Below are positions 23,797-32,557 of a stretch of 37,987 nucleotides of DNA, piece by piece. A program made the position numbers and the translations under genes. Below the pieces are notes generated by a model that saw nothing but the letters and a program-made list of their open reading frames with translations, had not been told where the DNA came from and did no database searches. Every line of letters begins with the position of its first letter. Within the stretch, counting starts at the first letter, position 1. This DNA comes from Paratractidigestivibacter sp963611755 (lineage in GTDB: Bacteria; Actinomycetota; Coriobacteriia; Coriobacteriales; Atopobiaceae). The stretch lies in NCBI GenBank assembly GCA_963611755.1, contig CAVDTK010000004.1, positions 1 through 37,987 on the forward strand, in the 5' to 3' direction.

Positions 23797-24957
23797 CTAC
23801 CGCACGTACACGCTCCGGCCGCCCACGATGGTCCGCACCACCTTGTACTTGTCGTCGAGAACCACCAGGTCGCCCGCGGCGCCCTCGAAGATGCGGCCCT
23901 TGTCGGCCCACCCAAACAAATCGGCCGGGTTCTGGGTCATCGGCTTGGACGCCAGCTCCACGCCCGCGCCCGTGAACCTCATGAAGTTCCTCAGCGCCTG
24001 GGCCTGCGTCAGGGTCGAGCCGGCGCGCACGCCGTTGGAGGCGAGCTTGGCGTCGCCCTCCTCCACCACGACGTCGTTCACGCCCAGCTTGTAGCGGCCG
24101 TCGGGCAGCCCGGCCGCCATGATGGAGTCGGTGATGCCCAGCACGCGGTCCCACCCCTTGCACTTGACGTACATGCGCACGGTGCCGGGCGCCAGGTGAC
24201 GCCCGTCGCAGATCGTCTCGGCGTAGCAGTCGCTCTCCATCGCCGCGCCAAAGATGGCCGGCTCGTGCTGATGGAAAAGGCGCATCGCGTTGCCCACGTG
24301 CGTGAAGGACTTGGCGCCCGCCCGCACGCACTCCCAGGCCTGGTCGTAGGTCGCGCCGGAGTGGCCCAGCGCCACGGTGATACCAAGCCCGGACAGCTGC
24401 GGGATAAGCTCCGGCACGCCCGGGACCTCGGGCGCCAGCGTGGTGTACAAAACATGCCCGCCCGCCGCCTCTTGGTAGCGCTCGAACAGCCCCACGCTCG
24501 CCTCGTGCATGAGCAGGTGCTCGGGCATGGCGCCCTTGTACTCGCTCGACAGGCACGGCCCCTCAAGGTGGATGCCGAGAAGGGCCGCCCCGTCGTAGGC
24601 GCCGCCCTCGATGACCTTGCGGGCCTCGCCGATGCACCACAGCGTCTGCTCGGGCGTGTCGGTCAGGATCGAGCAGAGCCACCCCGTCACGCCCTGCGAC
24701 GCGAAGAAGCGCCCGATGTCGCGCAGGTCGTCCTCGCTCGAGGCGTTGACGTCGTGGTTGTGCGCGCCGTGGGTATGCACGTCGATGAAGCCCGGCAAGA
24801 CGACGCAGCCGGAGGCGTTCACCACCTTAAAGTCGAGCGGGTTCGAGTACGCGGACGAGACCCGCGTCACCTTGCCGGCCTCGACGGTCACGTTGGCCCG
24901 CACGAGCTTCCCCTCGCACAGGACCTGGCCACCGGTGATGTAGACGCAATCCTCCAT
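23797..24957 (-). CDS. nagA: N-acetylglucosamine-6-phosphate deacetylase
   Basis: The 386-residue amidohydrolase has the TIM-barrel metal motifs GFIDVHTHGAHNHD, HLEGPCLSSEYKGAMPE (bridging Glu), ALGHSGATYDQAWE, THVGNAMRLFHQHEP and the catalytic Asp in GITDSIMAAGLPDG. It removes acetate from GlcNAc-6-P in the cytosol, giving glucosamine-6-P for NagB. Start ATG 24957 has AGGGGG 8 bases upstream, better than GTG 24966. It follows the nagB-like gene by 12 bases in one transcript. Confidence 0.95.
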   Translation of the reverse strand: MEDCVYITGGQVLCEGKLVRANVTVEAGKVTRVSSAYSNPLDFKVVNASGCVVLPGFIDVHTHGAHNHDVNASSEDDLRDIGRFFASQGVTGWLCSILTDTPEQTLWCIGEARKVIEGGAYDGAALLGIHLEGPCLSSEYKGAMPEHLLMHEASVGLFERYQEAAGGHVLYTTLAPEVPGVPELIPQLSGLGITVALGHSGATYDQAWECVRAGAKSFTHVGNAMRLFHQHEPAIFGAAMESDCYAETICDGRHLAPGTVRMYVKCKGWDRVLGITDSIMAAGLPDGRYKLGVNDVVVEEGDAKLASNGVRAGSTLTQAQALRNFMRFTGAGVELASKPMTQNPADLFGWADKGRIFEGAAGDLVVLDDKYKVVRTIVGGRSVYVR

Positions 24958-24969
24958 CCGGCCCACCCC

Positions 24970-25782
24970 CTAGTAAGCCTGGGCGCGGGCGATGTCGTTC
25001 ACGTAGATCTTGGCGTCAGGGTGCCCCTGCAAAAGCGTGGCCGGGAAGGATGCCGTCGGCTCGCCGTAGGCGGCGCGACGCACGACGGCGCGGTGCCAAT
25101 CGCGAAAGACCCCCAGGCGCACCTTACGAGCACCCAGGATCTGGCGCATGCCGATGGTGGCGGCGCGGCGCGGGAAGTCCTCAAGGGCACCGCCCAAGTC
25201 TCCGCAGTTGGTGGCGCGCGTCTCGGGCGTGATATCCAACGCGCGGGTCTCCAACGCCGCGAACTCCTCGCAGCTCAGGGCCTCCTGCGGCTCGTTGAAG
25301 GCCAAGTGGCCCGTGATGCCGATGCCGCCAAAGGCGATGTCGACGCCGCCCAGGCGCTCAATGACCTCCTGGATATGGCCGGGGTTCGCCGGGTCGGGGA
25401 AGATCCTCTGCTCGGCGGGCATCAGCAGCTCGGGGTCGATCTGGCCGTAGACCACGCGGTCCATGAAGCCGCGGAAGGACAGCGGGTGGCTCGTGTCCAC
25501 CCAGGCGTCGCCGTCGGTCAAATACTCGTCCATGTTGATGAACCAGCAGTCCTTGAGGCTGATCTTCTCGGCGTTCACCAGGTCGACGAAGATGGGGTAC
25601 TGGCCCACAGGCCCCACCGGGCAGATGAAGACGGTGGGCTTACCCTGGGCGTTGTTCTCCTTGATGCAGCCCGTCATCTCCAAGGCGAGGTCAAGGAAAA
25701 CGGCGTTCGAGTCGCCGGGGAACTCAAGCGGGATGCGCGCGCCCTTTCCCAGATCGTCCGCAGAGATGTGATAGTAATCCAT
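24970..25782 (-). CDS. nagB: NagB-like glucosamine-6-phosphate deaminase
   Basis: A 270-residue NagB-family isomerase/deaminase with NMDEYL (catalytic Asp85, equivalent to D72 of E. coli), GGIGITGHLAFNEP (His159 and Glu164, equivalents of H143 and E148) and a C-terminal Rossmann-like fold. It would convert GlcN-6-P to fructose-6-P plus ammonia. The residue two before the catalytic His is Thr157 where Asp or Asn is usual, so kinetics or substrate may differ. It pairs with nagA. No promoter was recognised in 25783-25870; readthrough from the upstream ABC operon past the hairpin at 25871 is possible. Confidence 0.8.
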   Translation of the reverse strand: MDYYHISADDLGKGARIPLEFPGDSNAVFLDLALEMTGCIKENNAQGKPTVFICPVGPVGQYPIFVDLVNAEKISLKDCWFINMDEYLTDGDAWVDTSHPLSFRGFMDRVVYGQIDPELLMPAEQRIFPDPANPGHIQEVIERLGGVDIAFGGIGITGHLAFNEPQEALSCEEFAALETRALDITPETRATNCGDLGGALEDFPRRAATIGMRQILGARKVRLGVFRDWHRAVVRRAAYGEPTASFPATLLQGHPDAKIYVNDIARAQAY

Positions 25783-25870
25783 GATGCTCCTTCCTTAGCT
25801 CGCAGAGCCTCCCAAGAAGGCCTTCCCGCGCAGGTGGGAAGAGGTCACCCGGTAGCGAGAAGGCCGAAAG

Positions 25871-25894
25871 GCCCCGTCTCGCTCGAGACGGGGC
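25871..25894 (-). terminator. Hairpin after the SsuA-like gene
   Basis: A perfect 10-bp GC-rich stem (25871-25880 with 25885-25894, GCCCCGTCTC / GAGACGGGGC) with a 4-base loop. On the minus strand the tail is only CCTTTCGG, so termination may be incomplete and nagBA could be reached by readthrough. Confidence 0.6.
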
Positions 25895-25911
25895 GGATTC
25901 ATGCTTAAGAG

Positions 25912-27003
25912 TTACTTGGACTCAGCATACAGCTTGTCGGCCGCGGTGATGACGTCCTCGAGGACGTAGTCAGAGACGGGCACCTCGGCGGTGATGCGGC
26001 CGTTGTCCAGGAAGACCTGCTGCTGGGCCTTGTAGTAGGCCACGATCTTGTCGGTGTCGCCGATGACGTCGGCAGCGCCCTGCCAGTCGCCCTCGCCGGT
26101 GGACTTCAGAAGCGTGTCCTCGGGCAAGCCGAGCTTGTCGGCCAGGAGCTTGGCCACGTCTTCGATGTGGGCGGCACGGTAGACCTTGCCCATGTCGAGG
26201 GCGGCGGCAAAGCGCTCGAGGACCTCGGCGTTCTTCTCGGCGTAGTCGGGCAGGCAGATGTAGGAGCCGGGGAAGGCGACCTTGTCGGAGTAGTCGGTGT
26301 TGGTGCCCAGGACCAGGTAGTTGTCCTTGAGCTGCTCCTCCAGGGTCACGGTGTTGGGCGACCAGGTGGCGGCGGCGTCGATCTGACCGGCGATCATAGC
26401 GGTCGTCATGCCGTCGACCTTCATCTCGGTCAGGGTCACGTCGTCGGTGGTGAGGCCGGCGTCCTTAAGGACGTACTGGAGGATGATCTCGGAGGAGGTG
26501 CCGGAGGTCACGCCGATGGTCTTGCCCTTGAGGTCCTTGGCAGAAGAGATGCCGTGGGACTTGTTGGCAACCACGCAGTCGGCCTGGGAGAGCTGGTCGA
26601 AGGCGAAGATCTTGGCGTTGCCCTCGATGCACAGGGCGTGCGCGCCGTGGCCGATCTGGGCCAGGTCGATGTCGCCGGACTGCATGGCCGAGATCTCGGC
26701 GGGGCCGGCGTCGAACTGGGAGGTCTCGACGGTGATGCCAAACTTCTCGAAGTAGCCCTGGTCGATGGCCGAGAAGAGCGTGCCGGCGGAGCCCAGGTTG
26801 GGCATGAAGGCGACCTTCAGGGTAACGGGGTCGTAGGTCTTGGCGTCCTTGGAGTCCTCGGACTTGCTCTCGGACTTGGAGTCAGAAGAAGAGCTGGAAG
26901 AGCCGCCGCAGCCCACGAGGGCAAGGCCGGCGGCCGCGACGCCGGCGGCGCCCATGCCCTGGATAAACGAGCGGCGAGACAGTGCGGAGTCGAGCTTTTT
27001 CAT
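25912..27003 (-). CDS. SsuA/TauA/THI5-type substrate-binding lipoprotein
   Basis: A 363-residue protein beginning with a twin-arginine motif (SRRSFIQG) and a lipobox LVGC (Cys32), a Ser/Lys/Asp linker, then the NMT1/SsuA-type fold: LKVAFMPNLGSAGTLFSAIDQGYFEKFGI, GDIDLAQIGHGAHAL, GKTIGVTSGTSSEIILQYVLK, QIDAAATWSPNTVTLEE. These proteins bind taurine, alkanesulfonates, nitrate or thiamine precursors; the ligand cannot be told from sequence. It is the last gene after the permease and ATPase, preceded by two stem-loops. ATG 27003 has AAGGA upstream. Confidence 0.88.
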   Translation of the reverse strand: MKKLDSALSRRSFIQGMGAAGVAAAGLALVGCGGSSSSSSDSKSESKSEDSKDAKTYDPVTLKVAFMPNLGSAGTLFSAIDQGYFEKFGITVETSQFDAGPAEISAMQSGDIDLAQIGHGAHALCIEGNAKIFAFDQLSQADCVVANKSHGISSAKDLKGKTIGVTSGTSSEIILQYVLKDAGLTTDDVTLTEMKVDGMTTAMIAGQIDAAATWSPNTVTLEEQLKDNYLVLGTNTDYSDKVAFPGSYICLPDYAEKNAEVLERFAAALDMGKVYRAAHIEDVAKLLADKLGLPEDTLLKSTGEGDWQGAADVIGDTDKIVAYYKAQQQVFLDNGRITAEVPVSDYVLEDVITAADKLYAESK

Positions 27004-27023
27004 GATGGGTTCCTTTCCCTAGT

Positions 27024-27077
27024 GCGCGCAGGGTCTGCCCGCGCGCATCCTCCCAAATCGACGGGGACGCGTCCCCG
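27024..27077 (-). promoter_or_regulatory. Two stem-loops before the SsuA-like gene
   Basis: 27024-27046 is a GCGCGC...GCGCGC stem with GGG/CCC inner pairs and one bulge. 27062-27077 is a 16-base perfect palindrome, CGGGGACGCGTCCCCG. Neither has a T tract. They resemble the hairpin before the oligopeptide-binding gene and may protect the 3' part of the transcript so that the binding protein is made in excess. Confidence 0.5.
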
Positions 27078-27131
27078 GTAACGCCAACACGAATAAACGC
27101 CTGGTAAAGCGGTCCGTTAGAAAGCCTTGCC

Positions 27132-27935
27132 CTACTTTCTAACCGAGAGGTACTCCTGGTAGACCTGGCTCCAGATGTGGTTCTTGAGCTCCAAGAACTC
27201 GGGCGTCATCTTGGTCTCCTGCGTGCGCGGGTACGGGATGTCGATGGGCACGACCTCCTTCACGCGGCCGGGGCGCGCGTACATGATGACCACGCGCTGG
27301 GCCAAGATGATGGCCTCCTCGACGTCGTGGGTGATGAAGAAGCAGGTCTTCTGCTCCTTCTCCCAGGTGTCGAGAAGCTCCTGCTGGAGCTGGGTGCGCG
27401 TCTGGGCGTCAAGCGCGCCAAAGGGCTCGTCCATGAGAAGGACCTTGGGGTTCACGGCGTAGGCGCGAGCGATGGCCACGCGCTGCTTCATGCCACCCGA
27501 AAGCTCCTTGGGGTAGGACTTGGCGAAGTCCTGCAGGTCGACGAGCTTGATGTACTTCTCGGCGATGGCGTCCTGCTCTTCCTTGCTCTTGCCCTGGAGC
27601 TTGAGGCCAAACTTGACGTTGTCCTCGACGGTAAGCCAGGGGAAAAGCGCGTACTGCTGGAAGACGATGCCGCGATCCGGACCAGGGCCCTCGACCTCGC
27701 GGCCGTCGACGGTGACCTTGCCCTCGGTGGGCTCCTCAAGGCCGCCGATGATGTTGAGCAGCGTGGACTTGCCGCAGCCCGAAGGCCCTACCACGCAGAC
27801 GAACTCGTTCTCGTGAATGTCGAGGTTGACGCCGTTCAAGGCGGTCATCTCGCCCTTGCGCGTGTCGAACTTCTTGACGACGTTCTCGATGTGCACCTTC
27901 ACGGGCGCGTCTACTGCTGAACCGACTCCTGCCAT
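27132..27935 (-). CDS. ABC transporter ATP-binding protein (SsuB/TauB type)
   Basis: A 267-residue ATPase with Walker A GPSGCGKST, Q-loop VFQQYALFPWLTV (typical of the nitrate/sulfonate/taurine subfamily), signature LSGGMKQRVAIARAYAV, Walker B LLMDEPFGALD and switch His FFITHDVEEAI. It energises the permease encoded just upstream, whose 3' end it overlaps by 25 bases. ATG 27935 has GAGGAGG at 8 bases. Confidence 0.93.
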   Translation of the reverse strand: MAGVGSAVDAPVKVHIENVVKKFDTRKGEMTALNGVNLDIHENEFVCVVGPSGCGKSTLLNIIGGLEEPTEGKVTVDGREVEGPGPDRGIVFQQYALFPWLTVEDNVKFGLKLQGKSKEEQDAIAEKYIKLVDLQDFAKSYPKELSGGMKQRVAIARAYAVNPKVLLMDEPFGALDAQTRTQLQQELLDTWEKEQKTCFFITHDVEEAIILAQRVVIMYARPGRVKEVVPIDIPYPRTQETKMTPEFLELKNHIWSQVYQEYLSVRK

Positions 27936-28690
27936 CCCGTGAACCTCCTCTCAAGGTAGCGGACGATCTTCTCGAAGCAGATGCCGATGATGCCGAGCAT
28001 CAGGATGCCGAGAAGCACGACGTCCATCTGGTAGTAACCCGAGGCCTGCTGGATCATCATTCCCAGGCCCTTGTCGCCGCCGACGATCTCGGAGGCCATG
28101 AGGGTGGTGAGCGAGGTCGACAGGCCCAGGCGGGCGGCGACCAGGATGAACGGGGTGGAAGCGGGGATCGTGACCTTGAAGAAGATGTCGAGCTGGCTGG
28201 CGCCCAAGACCCTCGCGGCCTTGATCAAAGTGGTGTCGACGCCCTTGACGCCCTGGTAGATGGTGACGACCATGACGAGAAACGCCGCGATGAAGATGAC
28301 CGTGACCTTAGAGGCCTGGCCGATGCCCAAAGCCGCGATGATCAAGAACACGTAGGCCAGAGGCGGGATGTTGCGGATGAACTGGATCCACGGCTCGATG
28401 ACGTGGCGGAACGGGTCGTACCAGGCCATCAGGAAGGCGACGGGGATCGACACGACAAAGGCCAGGCCAAAGCCCATAAGGACGCGGGAGACCGAGGCCC
28501 AGGTGTGCTGCCACAGAAGGCCGCTCTGCGCGCGGGACAAAAACGCGGTGAAGACCTTGTCGGGCGAGGCGAAGACCGCGGGCCACTTGCCCGAGGCCAA
28601 AAGCCACAACCCCACGGCGCAGGCCAATGAGATCAGCGCCCAGGCCCAGTTAGGGACCTTGCTCCAGATGGATACCTTCTTGTCTTTCAC
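27911..28690 (-). CDS. ABC transporter permease (SsuC/TauC type)
   Basis: A 259-residue BPD_transp_1 permease with six predicted membrane helices, PPLAYVFLIIAALGIGQASKV and the EAA loop AARVLGASQLDIFFKVTIPASTPFI, plus the family motif EIVGGDKGLGMMIQQASGYYQMD. Start is GTG 28690: AAGGAGG lies six bases upstream, while the longer frame to 28825 is rich in Cys/Pro/Arg and not membrane-like. First gene of the ssuCBA-like operon, divergent from the LacI-type regulator. Confidence 0.92.
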   Translation of the reverse strand: MKDKKVSIWSKVPNWAWALISLACAVGLWLLASGKWPAVFASPDKVFTAFLSRAQSGLLWQHTWASVSRVLMGFGLAFVVSIPVAFLMAWYDPFRHVIEPWIQFIRNIPPLAYVFLIIAALGIGQASKVTVIFIAAFLVMVVTIYQGVKGVDTTLIKAARVLGASQLDIFFKVTIPASTPFILVAARLGLSTSLTTLMASEIVGGDKGLGMMIQQASGYYQMDVVLLGILMLGIIGICFEKIVRYLERRFTGWQESVQQ

Positions 28691-29079
28691 GGACGGCCTC
28701 CTTCTAGCTTGTTCGTCGGCGGCGGATTTTCTCGGCCGCGGGCTTAAAGTGCGAATGTGGAACAAACACGTGCAGGGTCTTTCTCGACCCGGTGGAGACG
28801 ACGCGCAACAACCGTTGGAAAACACTCAAACGATTAAGCTATCGTATTTGTAACACACTCCAGATTGCGGTTCTGTGCTCGATTCGTTAACAAGCGACTT
28901 TTTACCGCCTGGCCCTAAAATTACGCCACTGGCGGTTTCTTGTGCGTTTTACCTTTGTAAACAGCGTGATATGCGACACGAGTCAAGAAATGGCCATTCT
29001 CGCCAATCCGGTAATTGCCGTCCCGTAGCGAGTAGTACTATACTTAATCGTAAAAGTGTTCCGCGGAGATTGGGGCGAG
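28691..29079. other. Divergent regulatory region between ABC operon and LacI-type gene
   Basis: About 390 bases, clearly more A/T-rich than the surroundings, without a credible gene. It contains a hairpin at 28904-28936 (ACCGCC/GGCGGT plus inner TGGC/GCCA), followed on the plus strand by TTTCTTG; a palindromic stretch ACGAT-6-ATCGT at 28830-28845; TTTAC-4-GTAAA around 28950; and the LacI-type gene promoter at 29015-29044. No clear minus-strand promoter for the ABC operon was found, though TTGACT occurs at about 28983-28988. Confidence 0.5.
29015..29044 (+). promoter_or_regulatory. Promoter of the LacI-type regulator gene
   Basis: TTGCCG (29015-29020), 18 bases, TATACT (29039-29044). Start expected near 29051, giving a short leader with GGAG before ATG 29080. 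Confidence 0.5.
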
Positions 29080-30168
29080 ATGAGCAAACGCACAACGTTA
29101 AAAGACGTCGCGCGCGAGGCCGGGGTCACCGCCGCCACCGTGAGCTACGTCATCAACGACACGCCGGGCCAGACCATCCGCCCCGAGACCCGCAAGCGTG
29201 TGCTCGAGGCAGTCGCCAAGCTCAAGTACACCCCCAACGCCCATGCACGCACCTTGCGCAGCCACAGCGTGCCCTCCGTGGGCCTGGTCCTTCGCAAGAA
29301 CCTCGCCGTCCCGCGCTTCAGCCAGATGGCCTACGGCATCCAGGCCCGCCTGGAAGAGGAGGGCTACAACGCCCTGCTTTTGGGCAACAAGCTCGACAAC
29401 CTGGGCATCGCCGACTACGCCAGCTCTTACCTTGCCGGCCGCGTGGCGGGCGTCATCTTCATCGGTACCGAGAACCACGGCCCCGACCCCAGGAGCCTGG
29501 CCGCCCTCATGGAGGAGAAGGCCCCGCTCGTCGTCTTTGACTGCCAGGTCGACGCCACCGACTACAGCACCGTTGACCTCGACTACCGCGGCGGCGCCCA
29601 GCTCATCGTCGCGCGCGCCATCGAGAAGGCGGGCGGACATCCCGGGCGTCTCTTCTACTTTCGCCCCCGCATCGACACGTGCCAGGAGACCCTGCGCGAA
29701 GAAGGCGTGCGCGATGCCTGTGAGCAGGCAGGCGTTGAGCTTTGCGTGCGCCTGGCGCCTATCGACGAGAAGAACATGGAGGCCTGGGACTCACGCTACG
29801 TCATGGCGATGACCGACGAGGGCCTGGCCGTAGACGCTGAGTTCGTGACCGCCGCGGCGACGGTCTTGGATGAGCTTTCCGACGGCGACGTGCTGGTCTC
29901 GAGCTGGGCCACCTGGACCCACACCTTCCGCGCCCTCGACTCAAGGCGCCCCGGGCCAAACCGCAAGGTCACCTATGTCGAGCTCGCCAGCAACGGCGAG
30001 AACTGGCGCGCAGCCCATCTCTATACCCGCCTTCCCAACTACGAGGCGGGCGTCGCCTGCGCAGACGAGCTTCTCGCCCTGGTACGCGGCGGGGCGCCGT
30101 CCGCAAAGTCCATCAAGCTCACCAACATCATCGAGGCTCCCGTGGGCACCGCGCCCGCAGCCAAATAA
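29080..30168 (+). CDS. LacI family transcriptional regulator
   Basis: A 362-residue repressor-type protein. Residues 5-25 form the LacI helix-turn-helix and hinge start (TLKDVAREAGVTAATVSYVIND), followed by RPETRKRVLEAVAKLKYTPNAHARTLRS; the rest is a periplasmic-binding-protein-like sensor domain (GVIFIGTENHGPDP, VDLDYRGGAQLIVARAIEKAGG). ATG 29080 is used; GTG 29056 in frame would add eight residues. It lies at the head of the sugar cluster (50-base gap to the aldolase gene) and may control it, the divergent ABC operon, or both. The inducer is probably a sugar or sugar acid, by family habit. Confidence 0.88.
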   Translation: MSKRTTLKDVAREAGVTAATVSYVINDTPGQTIRPETRKRVLEAVAKLKYTPNAHARTLRSHSVPSVGLVLRKNLAVPRFSQMAYGIQARLEEEGYNALLLGNKLDNLGIADYASSYLAGRVAGVIFIGTENHGPDPRSLAALMEEKAPLVVFDCQVDATDYSTVDLDYRGGAQLIVARAIEKAGGHPGRLFYFRPRIDTCQETLREEGVRDACEQAGVELCVRLAPIDEKNMEAWDSRYVMAMTDEGLAVDAEFVTAAATVLDELSDGDVLVSSWATWTHTFRALDSRRPGPNRKVTYVELASNGENWRAAHLYTRLPNYEAGVACADELLALVRGGAPSAKSIKLTNIIEAPVGTAPAAK

Positions 30169-30217
30169 TCGCTTTTGGGTTTGGATCGGCCGCGCCGGCC
30201 GAGACAGGAGGATTTAG

Positions 30218-31372
30218 ATGCTTGTTCCGCTGAAACCTGTTCTGGACGCCGCCCGTCGCGGCGGGTACGCGCAAGGCGCCTTCAACGTCAACGCCGTGTG
30301 CCAGGCAAAAGCCGCCATCGAGGTGCACCAGATGCTCAGGTCCGCGGCCATCCTTCAGGGCGCAGACCTGGCCAACGCCTTCATGGGCGGCCGCGCCGAC
30401 TTTGCCAACGGCACCGTCGAGGACAAGATCCGCGGCGCCAAGAACATCGGCGACGCCGTCAAGAAGTACGGCGAGGACTCCCCCATCCCGGTGGTCCTGC
30501 ACCTCGACCACGGCCGCGACATGGAAAGCGTCAAGGCCGCCATCGCGGGCGGCTACACCTCCGTCATGATCGACGGGTCTTCTCTGCCCTTTGAGGAGAA
30601 CATCGAGCTCACGCGCGAGGTCGTCAAGTACGCGCACCCGCGCGGCGTCTCCGTCGAGGGCGAGCTGGGTGTGCTGGCAGGCGTCGAGGACCACGTCTTC
30701 GCGGCGTCGAGCACCTACACCAACCCGCTGTCCGCCGTCGAGTTCGTGCGCAGCACGGGCGTGGACGCCCTGGCCATCTCCTACGGCACCATGCACGGCC
30801 CCTCCAAGGGCAAAGACGTCAAGCTTCGCCGCGAGATCCCCATCGCCGTGCGCGAGTGCCTGGCGCACGAGAACCTCGACTGCGCCCTGGTGAGCCACGG
30901 CTCCTCCACCGTACCGGCCTACATCGTGCGCGAGATCAACGAGCTGGGCGGCGACATCCAAAACGCCTACGGCATCGCCCTGTCCGAGCTCAAGGCCGCG
31001 ATTCCCGCCGGCATCAACAAGATCAACGTCGACACCGACATCCGCCTGGCCGTCACCCGCAACATGCGCGAGCTCTTTGCCAAGCGCCCCGAGCTTCAGG
31101 ACAGCGCCTCCATCGGCGGCGTCTACCAGCTGCTTCTTGAGCACCCGCAAAACCCCGACCCGCGCGCCTTCCTGCCGGCCGTCTACGACACCGTCATGAC
31201 CGGCATCATCCCCGACGCCGACCGCCAGGCCCTGGTCGACGCCATTGAGGCCGGCGTCAAGGAGGCCATCGCGACCCTGGTCGTCGAGTTCGGCAGCGTG
31301 GGCCACGCCCCGGATGTCGAGGTCGTCTCGCTGGACGAGATGGCCGAGCGTTACCAGAAGGCCGGGATCTAG
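30218..31372 (+). CDS. Class II fructose-bisphosphate aldolase family protein
   Basis: A 384-residue zinc-dependent class II aldolase. Visible motifs: GAFNVNAV, HLDHG (95-99, zinc His and catalytic Asp), GYTSVMIDGS, VEGELG (zinc Glu region), YGTMHGP (zinc His193), VSHGSSTVP (zinc His227) and KINVDTDIRLA (substrate-binding Asp). All catalytic and metal ligands appear intact. It cleaves a ketose-1,6-bisphosphate or analogue into DHAP and an aldehyde; fructose is the default but tagatose or other ketoses are possible. AGGAGG lies six bases before ATG. Followed with no gap (TAGATG) by the phosphofructokinase gene. Confidence 0.88.
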   Translation: MLVPLKPVLDAARRGGYAQGAFNVNAVCQAKAAIEVHQMLRSAAILQGADLANAFMGGRADFANGTVEDKIRGAKNIGDAVKKYGEDSPIPVVLHLDHGRDMESVKAAIAGGYTSVMIDGSSLPFEENIELTREVVKYAHPRGVSVEGELGVLAGVEDHVFAASSTYTNPLSAVEFVRSTGVDALAISYGTMHGPSKGKDVKLRREIPIAVRECLAHENLDCALVSHGSSTVPAYIVREINELGGDIQNAYGIALSELKAAIPAGINKINVDTDIRLAVTRNMRELFAKRPELQDSASIGGVYQLLLEHPQNPDPRAFLPAVYDTVMTGIIPDADRQALVDAIEAGVKEAIATLVVEFGSVGHAPDVEVVSLDEMAERYQKAGI

Positions 31373-32542
31373 ATGCCCGCGCCGCAGACGTTGCTGGTCG
31401 TCCACGGGGGCGGCCCCACCGCGGTCATCAACGCGTCGCTCTACGGCGCCGTCGACGAGGCCTTGAAATCCTCCGGCGTCGGCCGCGTCTTGGGCGCGCT
31501 TGGCGGCGTGGGCGGCATCACGCAGGGGAACTTCGTGGACTTCTCGCAGGTAGACAGGGCAAAGCTCGACCTTTTGCCGCGCTCGCCCTCCTCTGCCATC
31601 GGCACCAGCAGAAAGCCCTTGGAAGACGACGACTATGCGGAGCTTGCGGCCGCGCTTGCCGCCAACAACGTGCGCTGGCTTCTGCCCACCGGCGGCAACG
31701 GCACCATGGACACCTGCGGAAAGATCTACGCGGCCTGCCAGGCGGCGGGCATCCCCATCGACGTGGTGGGCATCCCCAAGACCATGGACAACGACATCGC
31801 CGTGACCGACCACGCGCCGGGATTCGCCAGCGCCGCCCGCTATATGGCGGCAAGCGTCGGCGAGGTCTGCTGCGACGTGCACGGCCTTCCCATCCACATC
31901 GCGGTCGTCGAGGCCATGGGCCGCTCGGCCGGTTGGGTCACGGCGGCCTCCGCCCTGGGCGACGAGTGCGGCTGCGGCGGCCCCGACCTCATCTACCTGC
32001 CCGAGCGCCCCTTCGACCAGACGGCGTTTCTCAACGACTGCCAGCGCCTTATCGACGAGAAGGGCTCAGGCGTCGTGGTGGTCTCCGAGGGCATCCATGA
32101 CGCCCAGGGCACCCCGATCGCCCCGCCCCTCATGACGGTCGGCCGCGCCACCTACTTCGGCGACGTCTCGGCGCACCTGTCGCGTCTCATCATCAAGGAG
32201 CTGGGTTACAAGTCGCGCTCCGAGAAGCCCGGTCTTCTCGGCAGGGCATCCATCGCCTGGCAAAGCGACGTCGACCGGGAAGAGGCCGTGGCCTGCGGGC
32301 GCGAGGCCGTGCGCTGCGCCCTCGAGGGCGACACCGGCAAGATGATCGGCATCGAGCGCGTGAGCTGCGACCCCTACCAGGTCAAATACGTCCGCATTCC
32401 CATCGAGCAGGTCATGCTGGAAGAGCGCTTGCTGCCCAACGCCTACATCAACGAGGCCGGAAACGGCGTGACCGACGCCTACCGCCAGTGGCTGGCGCCC
32501 CTTATCGGCCCCAAACTGCCCACGTTCGCGAGCTTTGTCTAA
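31373..32542 (+). CDS. 6-phosphofructokinase family protein, phosphodonor uncertain
   Basis: A 389-residue PFK-A fold kinase: VVHGGGPTAVINASLYG, TGGNGTMDT (107-111 in place of GGDGS/T), IPKTMDND (catalytic Asp pair; Lys136 where E. coli has Gly124) and VEAMGRSAGW. At the donor-selecting positions it has Gly (ATP-like) and Lys (seen in PPi-dependent and some ATP-dependent enzymes). Asn replaces the first Asp of GGD. So ATP or PPi use cannot be decided. Translationally coupled to the aldolase gene. It would phosphorylate a ketose-phosphate such as fructose-6-P or an analogue. Confidence 0.85.
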   Translation: MPAPQTLLVVHGGGPTAVINASLYGAVDEALKSSGVGRVLGALGGVGGITQGNFVDFSQVDRAKLDLLPRSPSSAIGTSRKPLEDDDYAELAAALAANNVRWLLPTGGNGTMDTCGKIYAACQAAGIPIDVVGIPKTMDNDIAVTDHAPGFASAARYMAASVGEVCCDVHGLPIHIAVVEAMGRSAGWVTAASALGDECGCGGPDLIYLPERPFDQTAFLNDCQRLIDEKGSGVVVVSEGIHDAQGTPIAPPLMTVGRATYFGDVSAHLSRLIIKELGYKSRSEKPGLLGRASIAWQSDVDREEAVACGREAVRCALEGDTGKMIGIERVSCDPYQVKYVRIPIEQVMLEERLLPNAYINEAGNGVTDAYRQWLAPLIGPKLPTFASFV

Positions 32543-32557
32543 GGAGAAGAGAAGCCC

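Noticed and set aside
28904..28936. Riboswitch in the divergent region
   Set aside because: Only one simple hairpin with an inner extension is visible. No conserved riboswitch core was recognised, and the LacI promoter lies downstream of it.
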